From positions 86,877,714 through 86,941,713 of the forward strand of contig OY744517.1 of the NCBI GenBank assembly GCA_963556195.1: DNA of 64,000 bases, read 5' to 3'. Positions 1 to 10,790 of this stretch are shown here, in pieces. Numbering within the stretch: position 1 is the first letter of the stretch; each line of letters starts with the position of its first letter. Under the pieces are notes generated by a model. The model saw only the letters and a list, made by a program, of their open reading frames with translations. It had not been told where the DNA came from and ran no database searches. Position numbers and translations under genes: made by a program. The stretch comes from Sepiola atlantica (lineage: Eukaryota; Mollusca; Cephalopoda; Sepiida; Sepiolidae).

Positions 1-170
1 ATGGGTCTGAAAGTACTTGGGAGACAAATCTAAACTATGGCAAATTCCTCAGCCAATTCCCCTCCGAAACTGAGATCCTGATTCGGACTATTCAAAGGAT
101 CTACCAAAGGATATCAAGACATGAGTTGTCTCTTATATTCAGCAATACTTGCCTGCAAGAGAAGATGCTG

Positions 171-172
<2 letters not shown>

Positions 173-230
<58 letters not shown>
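173..230. repeat. (TA)n microsatellite
   Basis: An uninterrupted TA dinucleotide run of about 58 bp. It is one of many long TA tracts in the window. Nothing coding surrounds it. Confidence 0.98.
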
Positions 231-232
<2 letters not shown>

Positions 233-474
233 CCATATTTGCAAGAGAGTAAACGTCCGAAACTTTCAAAAATTATAATATAAGAAAAAGATGATATCAA
301 GCAATGGCACATTGAAACCAACATGAATGATAGAATTTCATACCGCTATGGCCGACGTACAATCCACATCGGATGGCAAAGACACGTTAGAAGAAAAAGA
401 AGAACTGAGCATGTTAATCTGACCCCAATCTAAATTCTGCCAAACTATCAATATTTTGAAAATTGCTATGAATA

Positions 475-649
475 CAGGTAAACTTCGGTATCTCGAACAC
501 CGATGTCTCGAATACGACGCAAATCTCAAAGTCAGTTGGCAGTCCCGACCATTTATTGGTGTCAATTTAAAACTTCGATTTCTCGAACCCTCGGATATCT
601 CGAAGTTTATTTTCAATCCCATCAAGTTCGAGATATAGAAGTTTACCTG
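475..649. mobile_element. pogo/mariner-like MITE with TA target duplication
   Basis: A 175-bp element bounded by inverted repeats: the left end begins CAGGTAAACTTCGGTATCTC and the right end is its near-perfect reverse complement, ending GTTTACCTG. A TA dinucleotide flanks both sides (473-474 and 650-651), as expected of Tc1/mariner/pogo transposition. The interior carries further internal copies of a TATCTCGAA-type motif and has no transposase, so this is a non-autonomous deletion derivative. The short open frame across it is incidental. Assignment to pogo rather than another mariner branch is inference from the terminal sequence. Confidence 0.75.
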
Positions 650-651
650 TA

Positions 652-2060
652 TAAAATTTGAACATTTGTATTCCTTATAAAATATACAATTTATTGAATA
701 AATTCTGAGAATTTCATTAAAATTAAACAATTCTCTGAATATTGGTGGTTAAACAATAGTGCATTGGTCCATTTACAAATAGACTCCTATAGGTGGGGGT
801 ATAATAGATTGGAGTGAATGACATGAGTGTCTGGTGCCGGCACTGTGTTAGAGATCCAATCAGATTTTTAGAGTTTATTAACTTGCAGAAAAGATTAAAG
901 GAAGCCATAGCCGTTTCTTTGGCTTTCTTCCGGATTCTAAGTTCTGTTGGATACATGACAAACAAAAGAAAGTCTTCATCACATGTGCCAGGCAGGCACA
1001 AAAGAGCGAGATATGTATCAAGACAAGTTGAACAACTGCGTCCCATGTTTTTGTATTTGACAACTGTAAGAGACAACTGATTTGCAGGCAAATGAAGATG
1101 GAGTTTGGAGATTCAGACAAAGTTTACCCATTTGTTATGAGGAAGAGGGGAAACGATAAAGCAGTGTCGTCAAGAGAAATAAAAGGAAGTTGAATCATAA
1201 ATAGTCAGCGGAGGAAATCAGTATAACTTCTATTACCAACCAGAGTTTCAAAAGTCACGTTTTAAACTTCATCTCTATTTATATAAAGTTAGGTATGTGT
1301 ATATGTTTATACAATTGTATGAACAGGATTCACTCCTAAACTAATTTTTGGATAGCTGCTTCCACCCCCATTGAGGTATTATATGTGTATACATGTATAC
1401 TGTAAAAAAAAAAACCTCTCAAAACTCAAACAGATTTTTCAAACCCAAATGAATTCTCTTTTTTATAACGTTTACGAGAATGGTTATTAAGAACGTCTAC
1501 AATGACGGAGAGAAAATGGTATTAATTAGTGTTTTTAATGTTTATTAAAATTCTTTTACTAAAACATGGTTTAAGTAAAAATTTTTTTTTTTTTTCATAA
1601 TGCTGACATCACGGAAACTTTGGTTACCGCATCCCTACTGCAAATACAGAAATACGACCAGCAACGAAGTGGACGAACCGTGGGGATCGAAGGACATCTG
1701 CAGATTGCATTACAGGTGATGTAAACAAATACTCCACCCAGGTGTATCAGTGGGTGTAAACCGTACTAGAAGTATAAATGGTGACATACAAGCGTCCTGT
1801 CACAGGAGTGGTTCAGGCCATCCATTCCATTTAATGCTTTAAAAAGAGGTTATGCATTAGTTATATTAGCCTATAGCCGGGGGTTGGTTCTTGGACAAAG
1901 GGTTAAACCCATGTGGGGTCCCCCATCCAAAGGTTGCGGGAGAGATGCTTTTATAGCAGCATGTCATTCCCACTGTTCGAAGTGGCCCGACCACGTGTGG
2001 ACATAATTAACAGAATAAAACAAACAAAGGGAAGAAAGAAAACATTATTATAATATCTGA
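652..2060. other. no recognisable gene; low-level repeat debris
   Basis: I see no coding potential beyond short random frames. Positions 652-735 resemble 26950-27040 and are probably a shared dispersed repeat. A stretch near 1620-2000 has the GC-richer character of an old repeat but no ends that I can define. The rest is AT-rich unique-looking sequence. Confidence 0.5.
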
Positions 2061-2061
2061 A

Positions 2062-2661
2062 ATTATATTAGAAAGAAAGCGAAAGAATAATAAAGCTTAC
2101 ACACAAGAATGGTATTTTATAAAATCAATAATTAAGAATAAAACATTTGCATTAAACAAAACAATTTATTCGACTAAGACTTTTTGTATGGCTATCAGTT
2201 ACAGAGTTCATATTTTTAAGGAGTGAAAAGTTCCGTTTGTACGAACGTGTACTAGTGAAATGTTCGGTTTGTTTAAGTTCATGTTTGGGTGTGTGTTTGA
2301 AAGAATAGTTCGTTATTCGTGGTAGGAATTAAAAGAGATTACCTACTTTTGACTTTTGCCTTCCCCACCTCCTCGGTCGAGCCGGTGGGAGGGGTTGTCG
2401 ACGATCTCCTCTGTGTACGTTCGGCCGGACAGCGGAAGAAAAAGAGAGAGAAAAGAGAGTGTGTGACTTGTTTTATAGGGAGTTAAATCACGCATGGTCA
2501 AGCTGACCTATTGGTCCCTGATTGGCCGGAATCTTCGGCCAACGCGCTTTCACTAGATCACCCCTTCTTCCCTATATCAGAGACGAAGAAGGGCTGAGCA
2601 AACAAAGAAAGAAAAGTAGTCGCAACAAATATCCACTGGCCGGTAGTAGCGTCTGCTACAA
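2062..2661. repeat. dispersed repeat C, possibly a solo LTR
   Basis: This roughly 600-bp block is repeated at 43765-44306. Shared landmarks in the same order are an ACACAAGAATRG segment, AACAAAACAATTTATT, CTATCAGTTACAGAG, a GTTCGTTATTCGTGG segment, a GGCGGAATC/GGCCGGAATC promoter-like segment with a CCAAT-type ATTGG, and a terminal GTAGTAGCGTMTGCTACA. The right boundary is sharp and ends in CA, which fits an LTR. The left boundary is fuzzy and I could not find a convincing target duplication, so LTR status is only a suggestion. Confidence 0.55.
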
Positions 2662-2800
2662 GCCTTCCAGAATGAAAAAGGAGCTTTACAATTCCTCAAA
2701 TATAATCTATGAAAGTAATTAAAATAAAAAAAATAATGATGTTTATCGTGTTTATAAATACAATGTTCAATATCAAATTGATGGAACTTTATAATACTGA

Positions 2801-2830
2801 CTAGCTAACTATCCCCTGGCGTTGCCTGGG
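2801..2830 (-). mobile_element. Helitron-like 3' terminus
   Basis: Read on the minus strand, this ends with a short GC-rich hairpin (CCAGGCAACGCCAGGGG) and then CTAG, followed by T. A 3' hairpin plus CTRR inserted before a T is the Helitron terminal signature. The same kind of end occurs at 31915, 40185 and 46224. The 5' end of this copy was not located. Confidence 0.4.
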
Positions 2831-3515
2831 AGTCTTTTTACTTTCATTTTTATTTCACTCTTTTTTTTTAATCAAATTGATTCATTACAATTTTCATTTT
2901 AATTAATTATTTTTAAAAAATAATTAATGAACCGAATTTTACATAAAAGATCTGCTGGATCTCGGCAATTACACTGCTTGATCACATAGGAAGGCACTAT
3001 GGTGCTAAGGACTGACGACAGCACTGTTGCCAAACTATTGCTTTTAAATTAGAAGTCGCCGGAAAGCGATCAAGAAGAAGGCAGATAATTAAATGGGCAA
3101 CCGCCTTACACAATGATATCCACAAAACCGGCCTAAACCCAGGCCAAGATTGTGATCGTACCAAGTGGAGCCAAAAGAACCATTACTGCAAACCCTGCTC
3201 GGGACTTATGCAAAGAAAAGAAAGTTAATTAATCGATTTTTTTATTTTATTTTACAAGTCACACAATATCTGATCAGATAATTTTATAAAAATGATAATG
3301 TAGCAACTATCAATTTATCACCCGACTGCAGTTTCAAGAATTATCAGTTGACTGATTAATTCCAAATTAATTTATTCACATTCAATATCACCCTCTTCAA
3401 TATTGTCAAAGTATGAATCCACAAATTCACTCTTTAGTAGACAAAAATGATATTTCGGACGCTAAAAAGTTATAAAGAAAAGTACTGTGCCTAATGTAAT
3501 TATGAAAATTCATAT
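2831..3515. other. AT-rich interval without recognised features
   Basis: This may include the body of the Helitron-like element ending at 2801. No reading frame, repeat partner or RNA gene was recognised. Confidence 0.4.
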
Positions 3516-4684
3516 TTGTTTCTTAGTGGTACAGGAATCCAAACCCGACCTGTTGTTTCTATGAGAAACTGGCAGGGGCCATCAGTTTCTAGAGATGACT
3601 TCATAATAACAGGATATTATAACTTGACCACTAAACTCGACTCCAGAGATCACCATGGTCATGGAATCGGTGCTTACATCAGGGACAGTTTCCCATATAA
3701 TAGGGACACTTCCTATGAAGACCATAATTTGGCCTATATGTGCTTTCATGTTGCACTTGTGCATAGCACTGCTTTCGTCTTTGTGCTCTATCGTTCATCC
3801 ACCGATGGAATTACTGTCATGGAGCAAATCGTTCCCCCACCGATAGAGTTACTCTCATGGAGCAAATCTCTGACAAAATTGACAAGATCCTGACTGTTCA
3901 TACTTTTGCTAACATCTTGGTGACTTTAAGCTTCACTATGTTGAGTGGCTAGTCCACTCAAAAAAGACTGATGATACAGGGAGATTTTCTTACGACTTCA
4001 TCACATATAAACTTACTCAAATTATTGACCAGCCAACATATGTACCCGATGCTAATAGACATTTCCCAAGTTGTCTCAATTAAGATCAAAACAAAGCTCA
4101 GCAAATCTTTTGATGTCCTTTTCCATCGCAAAGTTTATCGATATTTCAAAGCCGATTGGCAAAACTTAAGCTCCTTCATATCTGAAATATCTCTTAAATC
4201 CATCTCTGAAAAGAATGTGCCCTGTATCGCATCTGAAATATCTGAGTGGTTTACTGCTGATATTGAGAGCTGTATACCCTCCAAAATATTCCAACAGAGA
4301 TCCAACAACCAGCCATGGTATGCCACTAAATGTGCTGCCGCTTTTACCCACAGAAATCACTACTTCAATAGCTTTCAACGAAATAGATGTCCTGAAACCA
4401 AAGCCTCCTTTAATGCTGCCCGAAACCACTGCAAAAAAAGTTATTGAAAAACGCTGAAGAGTCCTATGCCCAATCAGTTAAGTCTAGAGTTGCCGATCAA
4501 ATGCTTGGCTACCATGTGTTTTGGAGAATTGGAAACAAGATTCTGAACAGATGAAAGGCCTCGATCCCAACCATCATTAATAGACCAGGGGTGATATCCT
4601 CAGCATCTGATGAAGCCAAAATTTTTGCAAAGAACTTTGCAAAAATTTAACTTTTTTGCGGTCAAGGGAACATACCCTTTAGAC
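3516..4684 (+). pseudogene. non-LTR retrotransposon family A: endonuclease/linker portion (copy A1)
   Basis: Broken frames carry the part of a jockey-like LINE ORF2 that lies upstream of the reverse transcriptase. At 3516-3890 the translated text resembles the apurinic endonuclease region (GHGIGAYIRDSFP, then VFVLYRSS). At 3971-4444 it carries the conserved linker with SIKIKTK, KADW and a PWYATKCAAAFTHRNHYF segment, which in this LINE class directly precedes RT. Frames change at about 3890, 3970 and 4447, and in-frame stops are present, so it cannot encode a working protein. The 5' end is truncated. An independent copy of the linker region lies at 63240-64000 on the minus strand. A hAT MITE breaks the element at 4685. 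Confidence 0.8.
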
Positions 4685-5244
4685 CAGAGGCGGGCAACCT
4701 TTTCATAGTGAGGGCCAGATGAGACTTTTAGAAGGAGATCGCGGGCTGGAGTGAAAAACGAAATCTCAAAATTATTATATTTTGTTTACGTGAATAAACT
4801 GTACAAAAATTGCATTGAACACTCTATAAATCTGATATTTATTCTCAAGAGATTTCTGGATGTGATGTTATAAAAGACGCCGATGAAGAGCCATTTTGGA
4901 ATCCTAAAAAATAATGATGGGGGAAGTAGCAAGTTGATCCAGCATTCGTTTTGACACACCTCACATAGGTTCTATGTTTCATGTCCTTTCCTCGTCTCAC
5001 GTTTTCTCTTTGCCTTTCTCTTTTTCTTTTTCTATTTTTATCTCAGGTCAAGGATTTGAGATTAATAGTTAAAGAAAAATGAAATATACATGCATCATCG
5101 CTCGCTGATATTTATACATTTTCATCTCACTGTAAATCTTAATCGAAACCTACTTTTACGTTTATGTCACAAAATGATATGAGCTTTACTGGGAGGTCAG
5201 CGGGCCGGGTTGCAAGGTGGCTGGCCGGAGGTTGCCCGCCCCTG
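4685..5244. mobile_element. hAT-type MITE inserted in LINE copy A1
   Basis: A 560-bp insertion with terminal inverted repeats. The left end is CAGAGGCGGGCAACCT and the right end, reverse complemented, is CAGGGGCGGGCAACCT, one mismatch in 16. The 8-bp target CTTTAGAC is duplicated exactly at 4677-4684 and 5245-5252. An 8-bp duplication with CAG-starting TIRs is diagnostic of the hAT superfamily. There is no transposase, so it is non-autonomous. It postdates the LINE insertion it interrupts. Confidence 0.92.
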
Positions 5245-5252
5245 CTTTAGAC

Positions 5253-5865
5253 CCCCCTCCCGATGATAAAAAAAACTCTATGCAAAATGCGAATAACTAT
5301 CCGTGATATGTTCAAACTTATTAAGAGCCTCACTGCCAATGAAACAACTGGTCCCGACAACATTCCGGTCATAGTACTAAAGAAACTGTAACCAGATATA
5401 ACTGCTATCGTTACTAAGCTGCTCAATCGTGGCTTAAAGGAGAAATGCTTTCCATCACTTTGGAAGATTTTGTTGGTCTGACCGGTATTCCAGAATACTG
5501 GAGACCGATCCTCTGCATCCCAGTGCAAACTGATCAGTCTCCTCTGTGTCATGAGTAAGTGGCCTGAATCTGTAATAAAGCAAGTAGTTTTCAACCACTT
5601 CAATGAAAATAATCTTCCTGCAAGATCTAACGCTGACGTGCTGACTTTGATATTGCACAGGATAAACGAATCTACTGAAGAGAGTTTCGTTTCTAGGGCA
5701 ATAACTCTTGATATATCAAAGGCTTTCGATAGGGTCTGGCACAAAGATTTGCTCCACAAGCTTGTTAGCTATTGAATGTCTGGAGTTGTTCTCAACTATT
5801 AACTCCTTTCTCTCCTATAGGACTATAAAAGTAATTGTTTACGGGCAAAAGTTCGAAGCACATAG
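5253..5865 (+). pseudogene. non-LTR retrotransposon family A: reverse transcriptase N-terminal part
   Basis: This resumes copy A1 after the hAT MITE. Translations include TTGPDNIPVIVLKKL near 5340-5390, the RT entry motif of jockey-like LINEs. At 5700-5770 comes LDISKAFDRVWHKDLLHKL, containing the first catalytic-aspartate block of the palm, then NSFLSYRTIKVIVYGQ at 5800-5850. Frameshifts and stops break it. A solo LTR interrupts it in the middle of a codon at 5865, and the frame resumes at 6665. Confidence 0.88.
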
Positions 5866-6660
5866 TGTTGTATACCTGTCCCGGAATGGGCCGTGATAGT
5901 TCTCTCTTAAACAACTGGTCATTTTTAACACCAAAAATGTATATGTTGCATACCTTTTAATTTCTCGTACCTTCACTTCTTCCTTGCGGAGGGGCGCCGT
6001 CTCGACGTCGTCTAGTCTTTAAATTCTCGTACCTTTTCTTCTTTCTTTGGGTGGAGAGATTGCCGTCTAGTGGTTGAGTTCTCTCTTCGTTTCTGTACTG
6101 CTGTGAACATCGCCGTCTACAACAAAACCTTCATAACAAAATTCACGAGGCAACAATCTTTTACTTTGATATGTTTATTTCAGGCGTTAGATTTCTGTCG
6201 GCCACGGAGATGCCTCACTAACGTCGTGGGAGAGACCAATTACTACTCTATCATAGTTAATTCCTACTTAAGTCCTTAGCCATTCGAGGAGGGGGAAGAA
6301 GAAATCTCATGCATGTATTCTCTTCGGGAATTTAATTCCCCTAATCATATTGAAGACTACATAGAGAAATCGTCCGCTCGGTTTGCTTCCAAAACCCAGA
6401 CTGGCAAAACTCTGCTTCCCACACAAAAGCCTGTGACGTCACAGAACCCCCATGCGCAGGTGCACCTTGACCCTTGATCTGAGGTCTCGTCAACGTGGTG
6501 CCCCTGTCAACGTCTGTGAGCTCCGACTGTGAGAACCAGTTTATTTTGCACTCGACTGTACGGGCTCACCCGCACTAAATCGCGCAAGCCAAACCAAATG
6601 ATCCCTCACACATACGTCCACTTCAAGATGCGTCCGGCCCCACAGGGCCATTATCCAACA
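5866..6660. mobile_element. solo LTR, family B copy 1 (795 bp)
   Basis: The block begins TGTTGTATA and ends TATCCAACA, an imperfect inverted repeat with canonical TG...CA ends. The 4-bp target ATAG is duplicated at 5862-5865 and 6661-6664. There is no internal retroelement sequence, so this is a solo LTR left by LTR-LTR recombination. The interior is GC-richer than its surroundings and includes a perfect CRE-type palindrome, TGACGTCA, at about 6434-6441, compatible with LTR promoter function. Two relatives occur at 26635-26825 and 30339-31182. The 4-bp duplication suggests a Gypsy-class integrase, but the parental element is unknown. Confidence 0.88.
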
Positions 6661-6664
6661 ATAG

Positions 6665-7572
6665 CATCAATGTCGACGTGCCTAAGGGATCCATTCTGTG
6701 CCTAACCCTCTTCCTTATCTTTATAAACGATTTTTGAAATCATATTCTGAGATAATTTGTTGATATCTACTCAGATGAATGAGACAACTGTTTATGGAAA
6801 CACTTTGAAGAGCATTGATGAGCAAGATGTTTCTGACTCTCTCTTCCGACTTGGAGCACGTGGTGCAATGAGGGAAAATATCTTGTTACTTTTAAGGTCT
6901 CTAAAACTAAGCTTATCTCTTTTCACCACCAATGTTCAGATCCTCACTTCTGCCTCCGTCGAAATGAACGGTTCTCTCCTCAAAGAAGCTCCAGACCTGA
7001 AATAGAAGACTTACATCAGATCTATTGCTAAGATTGCTGGAAAAAATGATTGGATCATTCTACTGCTCCAGAAAAGTACCTCAGCCCTGACGCAATCCTC
7101 TACCTGTATGAGAGATGAGATGGAGTGCTGTTGTAATATCTGGGGAGGTGCTGCACAAATCACTCTTTCCTGTCTTGACAGAGTACAAAATCGACTTCTA
7201 AATCCAGTGAGGGATGTTATCTACTCGTCCCTACAGCCTCTTTCACACAGAAGAGAATATGTTGCAAGCCTCTCTCCACTGTATTGTTATATTCATGGTT
7301 GTGTGCTCGACTGAGCTCTAATACCTGGTACCCCCCATAAAACATTCCCGCAAGAACTTGTCTTACTCAACCACAGCAGACAACCTTTCCTTCTCTTCTT
7401 ACCAAAAACCAAAAGAACTTCCATGAACAATGTTTTTTCTTACGACGTCCCGCCTGTGGAGCAGGATACCACGAGTCTGCTTCCCAACCGACTACAACAT
7501 GGTCGTCTTCAAATCAAATATTAAAAAGAAAACATTTGTTGAGCACTCTCCTTGGAAAATCATTTCCTTTTA
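6665..7572 (+). pseudogene. non-LTR retrotransposon family A: RT C-terminal part and 3' end
   Basis: The frame continues directly from 5865 once the LTR and one ATAG are set aside: INVDVPKGS, then LFLIFINDF, the RT block just before the YADD box, which is itself decayed to a YSDE-like remnant near 6765. Further on come TSALTQSSTCMRDEMECCC and LQPLSHRREYVASLS (7105-7290), then the family's terminal YNMVVFKSNI motif near 7490-7530. There are several stops and frameshifts. The same 3' motif recurs as isolated fragments at 37300-37352 and 61312-61432. Confidence 0.85.
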
Positions 7573-7804
7573 AGTAATCTTTTGCCCATCCCACATATTG
7601 TTTCTGGTCCTCTTGTGGAGGCGATCATCGTTCAACTGACGATCGTCTTTATCCCTTATCCTCGAGTGGCTTTCGGGCCATGATAAGTGTAAGAAAAACA
7701 ATGAAAAAAATATCCTTCTCATAGATGATAGAAACACACATACATACAACAAAAAAGTGATGGCAAACATGTTTTAAATTGTAAATTAAATTGGAGCACA
7801 GGTT

Positions 7805-8275
7805 ATTGCAGGACTTACATGTGGGTGGAGTAAGTTCATGAAACTTCTGCCATTACTAACCAGCAGTGCATTACCACTGTCGACCAAGGGAAGAGTCTAT
7901 CCTGCATGTGTACGTAGCGTGATGATGTATGGAAGTGAAACCTGGCCTGTGACGATTGAGAACATGTGTTGCATGGAGAGAAATAATATGAAAATGATAC
8001 GATGGATGTATATTGTGAGTCTTCAAGATAGGCTCAGATTTAATGAGCTCACAGGAAGATTAAATTTGGGCAACATAGGGAGATGTATGACGAATAGCAG
8101 ACTTTGATGATATGGCCATGTTGAAAGAATAGATGAAAGTTTTTGAGTTTGTAGATGTAAAACAATTGAGGTAGCTGGGTCAGTTAACAGGGGATGGCCC
8201 AGGAAAGCATTGGAGGAAGTGATAAGAATAGACTTGAGAGAAAGAGAGATGAATAAAAACCTGACCAGAGATATT
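7805..8275 (+). pseudogene. second non-LTR retrotransposon family: C-terminal RT fragment
   Basis: The translation shows the familiar C-terminal region of RTE/CR1-type LINE polyproteins. It has RVYPACVRSVMMYGSETWPV, a run of the MIRWM type, LQDRLRFNELTGRL, then YGHVERIDES, and finally VAGSVNRGRPRKALEEVIRIDL. It is broken by stops near 8107 and 8145 and is truncated at the 5' end. A second copy on the opposite strand lies at 10290-10790. It is followed immediately by a Copia remnant, so the two are separate debris placed side by side. Confidence 0.85.
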
Positions 8276-8526
8276 TTAGTTTGGAAATCAATTTATAAAA
8301 GCCGTTTAACACATGATTCTGTACATTCCTCAACCCAAATGTTGGATAAAAGACTTCGTATAGAGATGGCTATTCTGAGAGAAATGATTGACAGAACAGA
8401 AATTACAGAGGTCTCTTAGATAGCAACTGATGTACAAATTGCTGACTCTTTGACAAAGAAAGGAGTGCCATCATTTAAGATCCTTGGTTTCATATCCGAG
8501 CCAAAGGAATCATCTGTATAATGTAA
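8276..8526 (+). pseudogene. Ty1/Copia polyprotein remnant: RNase H C-terminus
   Basis: The text HDSVHSSTQMLDKRLRIEMA, ILREMI, EITEV, then after one stop QIADSLTKKGVPSFKIL matches the C-terminal end of Copia RNase H. Its hallmark is the KRLRIEIA...REMI...QxADxLTKxG order. Only the last 70 or so codons survive. It lies upstream of a purine-rich tract (about 8573-8597) and an LTR, the normal order at the 3' end of such an element. Confidence 0.82.
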
Positions 8527-8597
8527 ATACACCTTCTTTTGCTCTTTTTCAGAATATATGATGCTTAACTGAAAAGAAGAGAAAAGAGGGCAAGAAC

Positions 8598-8771
8598 TGT
8601 TAATCTATGCGAGTGATCTCCCCCTGAACACTCTCCCAGGCTGGAGGCGGCTTCCAGCCGGAAGTAATGAGACCGCCATTATTGTTTTACCTATAATCTG
8701 TAATGGAGCACGAATAAATTATTCTCTCCATATACGTTATCGAAGTCCGTGTTTACATTCTTTTTGTTACA
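8598..8771 (+). mobile_element. Copia 3' LTR
   Basis: It starts TGTTAATC directly after a polypurine tract (AAGAGAAAAGAGGGCAAGAA) and ends TTTGTTACA, giving TG...CA termini. It contains an AATAAA signal near 8714. It follows the RNase H remnant in the correct order. No 5' LTR is present upstream, so the element is 5'-truncated. Confidence 0.75.
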
Positions 8772-8900
8772 TAGTAACACTTCTTTATTTTCATATTAAC
8801 ATTCTTTTAACATTCTTTTAACATTCATTCTATTAACATTCTTTTAACAAAAAACATTCTTTTTGTTATATAGTAACACTTCTTTATTTTCATATTAACA
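8753..8900. repeat. local duplication of the LTR end and flank
   Basis: About 50 bp (ACATTCTTTTTGTTAYATAG onward) occurs at 8753-8802 and again at 8851-8900. Between the copies is a short array of AACATTCTTTT-type units. The copied segment includes the last bases of the Copia LTR, so the duplication is younger than the insertion. Confidence 0.75.
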
Positions 8901-9050
8901 ATGATGATGACAACGACTAGTAGTGGGGAGTAGAATTGGTCCGTAGACGATTGAGGTATATTTTTGAGTTGCATTAAAGTATTTGACTATGATTCGTTAT
9001 TCATTGTCTATTTTTCACGCTTGATCATTTGTTACTAGATATTCGAGTCA

Positions 9051-9300
9051 GTCTACCCACCCATTTGGCATAATGGTAAGAGTGTTCGCTAATGGGCTAG
9101 GAGGCTAGGGTTCAATCCTCAATCGAGTCAAGACTCAAAAAATGTTACTTGATACCTCTTTGCTTAAAAATTTAACATTATATGAGGATCAAGGGTAAGT
9201 GGAGTACTCCTGGGTGAGCGGGGCTCCCTCCCGTTCACCTTAGTGTAGTAGCTAATAAAAAGGGACTATGGTCAACCACTTTACTTTTTACAACCCCAAA
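9051..9300 (+). mobile_element. tRNA-derived SINE
   Basis: A Pol III type 2 promoter is visible: an A box TGGCATAATGG at 9066-9076 and a B box GGGTTCAATCC at 9108-9118, with tRNA-like spacing. A non-tRNA body follows. A decayed relative lies at 58690-58815 and shares the GTTYGCTAATGGGC and TACTTGATRCCT segments. It is not a functional tRNA gene because no cloverleaf acceptor stem is apparent. Confidence 0.72.
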
Positions 9301-9308
9301 CTTTTTCA

Positions 9309-9402
9309 CTAAAGGTTTCTTCCATTTGAGAAGGAGCATTCTGTACTCATTTTGGCAACAGCAGCTGGAATAATTACTCAACAAAGGTTCATTCAATCAT
9401 CA
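9309..9402 (+). repeat. dispersed repeat I, copy 1
   Basis: About 94 bp matched by 13985-14078. Both contain AAGGTTTCTTCCA, TTGAGAAG, CTMATTTTGG and TTCATTCAA in order. Class unknown. Confidence 0.6.
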
Positions 9403-9854
9403 GAAATTCCATGATTATTGCCAAACACAAATATTTGTCTAATTATTAAAATAATTCAATTGAAGCGATTCATTTTCCGTGGAAATTTGATTCAACAATG
9501 GCATTTAACATAAAATCTGATAGGAGATAAATACAAAAATAACAAAAAGGAACTTGAAAGTGCAAATCAAATTTGCGCCATATGACAAAACATATGCATG
9601 CAATTAAGGTGTGTAATAAACATTTCCTGTTTTCATTTATCAAATAATTCTCGATTTCCCTTGTACAATTAATGTCATTTAATTTTCGAATTTTTTTTTT
9701 AATTAATTAATAGAGAGAGACGGCAATCGCAGACAATATTAATATCTTCATAAATGTTAATTCCATATGTAATAAACATAATGTTATCGCAACACCAGCC
9801 TAAAACAAAGGAGACATGCATTTACCATTCATACATTATGGCTTCACGCCTTTC

Positions 9855-9959
9855 AATAGAAAATAATACCTTGAATAACTTAATGCCTAGACTAGTTAAA
9901 GAGATACAAGATGCAATGAAAAAAAAACTCAATAAAATACATAAGCCTAAAGAAAGATG
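9855..9959 (+). repeat. direct repeat F, left copy
   Basis: This shares a long block around TTAATGCCTAGACTAGTTAA with 10775-10889. The two copies bracket about 800 bp that includes a TCA microsatellite and an inverted LINE fragment. Confidence 0.65.
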
Positions 9960-9968
9960 AAGAAAAGA

Positions 9969-9969
<1 letters not shown>

Positions 9970-10016
<47 letters not shown>

Positions 10017-10017
10017 G
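9970..10017. repeat. (TCA)n microsatellite
   Basis: About 16 tandem trinucleotides. The isoleucine-rich frame across it is an artefact of the repeat. G- and C-homopolymer runs follow at 10110-10250. Confidence 0.97.
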
Positions 10018-10289
10018 GTTTAACGTCTGTTTTACATATGACATATGTTGGATGGCTTTTTGAAATTGACTTTCAAACTTACACATCTCATGGACAGCGG
10101 CACCGGCGGGGCAGGGGGGGGGGGGAAGGGTCTGAAGCCCCCTCACTTTTTGACTGCCCCCCCCCCTTTACGGTCATCAATAATTAAGTTGATATGCATG
10201 TGTTTAACCGGGCCCCCCCACTTTTTAGGAGAAGCCCCCCCCCCCACTTTCATAACTGTCCCGCTGGCCCTGTCTGGCTAGATCTTCAT

Positions 10290-10790
10290 TTATCCATCTT
10301 TCTCTAAACTCAATCCTTATCACTTCTTCTCATGTTTTCCTTGCTCTTCACCGACCCGTTGACCATGCTACCACAATTATTCTACATCTACTAACCCAAG
10401 AACTCCCATCCATTCTGTCTATGTGACTAAAGCAACAAAGTCTCCTGTTCTGCACACATCTTCACGATTTAATCTTTCTCTGAGGTCATCAGCTCTAAGC
10501 CTGTCTTAAAGACTCACATTATGCATTCATCGTATCATTCTCATATAATTTCTCTTCATGCAACACATATCCTCAACCCTTACTGGCCAGGTTTCACTTA
10601 TATGCATCATTACACTGTGCACACGTGCCTGACAAACTCTTTCCTTGATCGACAGCAGTAACATTTGGCCGGTTAGTAATGGCAGAATTTCCTTTAACTT
10701 TCTCTATTTACTTCTAACTCTTCCAATCACACGAACACCATTTCCTCCCTGTGCTCCAATGGTATCATCAAGTAATACCTTGGATGATTT
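10290..10790 (-). pseudogene. second LINE family, inverted copy
   Basis: The reverse-strand translation carries the same signature as 7805-8275: SETWPVRVEDMCCMKR, MRMIR, a stop, then VSLKDRLRADDLRERL. It is heavily decayed, with stops and no start. Opposite orientation to the first copy makes the pair a potential substrate for inversion or hairpin RNA. Confidence 0.7.

Noticed and set aside
9060..9120. A functional tRNA gene (good A and B boxes); similarly at 14957, 16340 and 35218.
   Set aside because: No acceptor stem or full cloverleaf is visible; the boxes are followed by SINE bodies or ribozymes.
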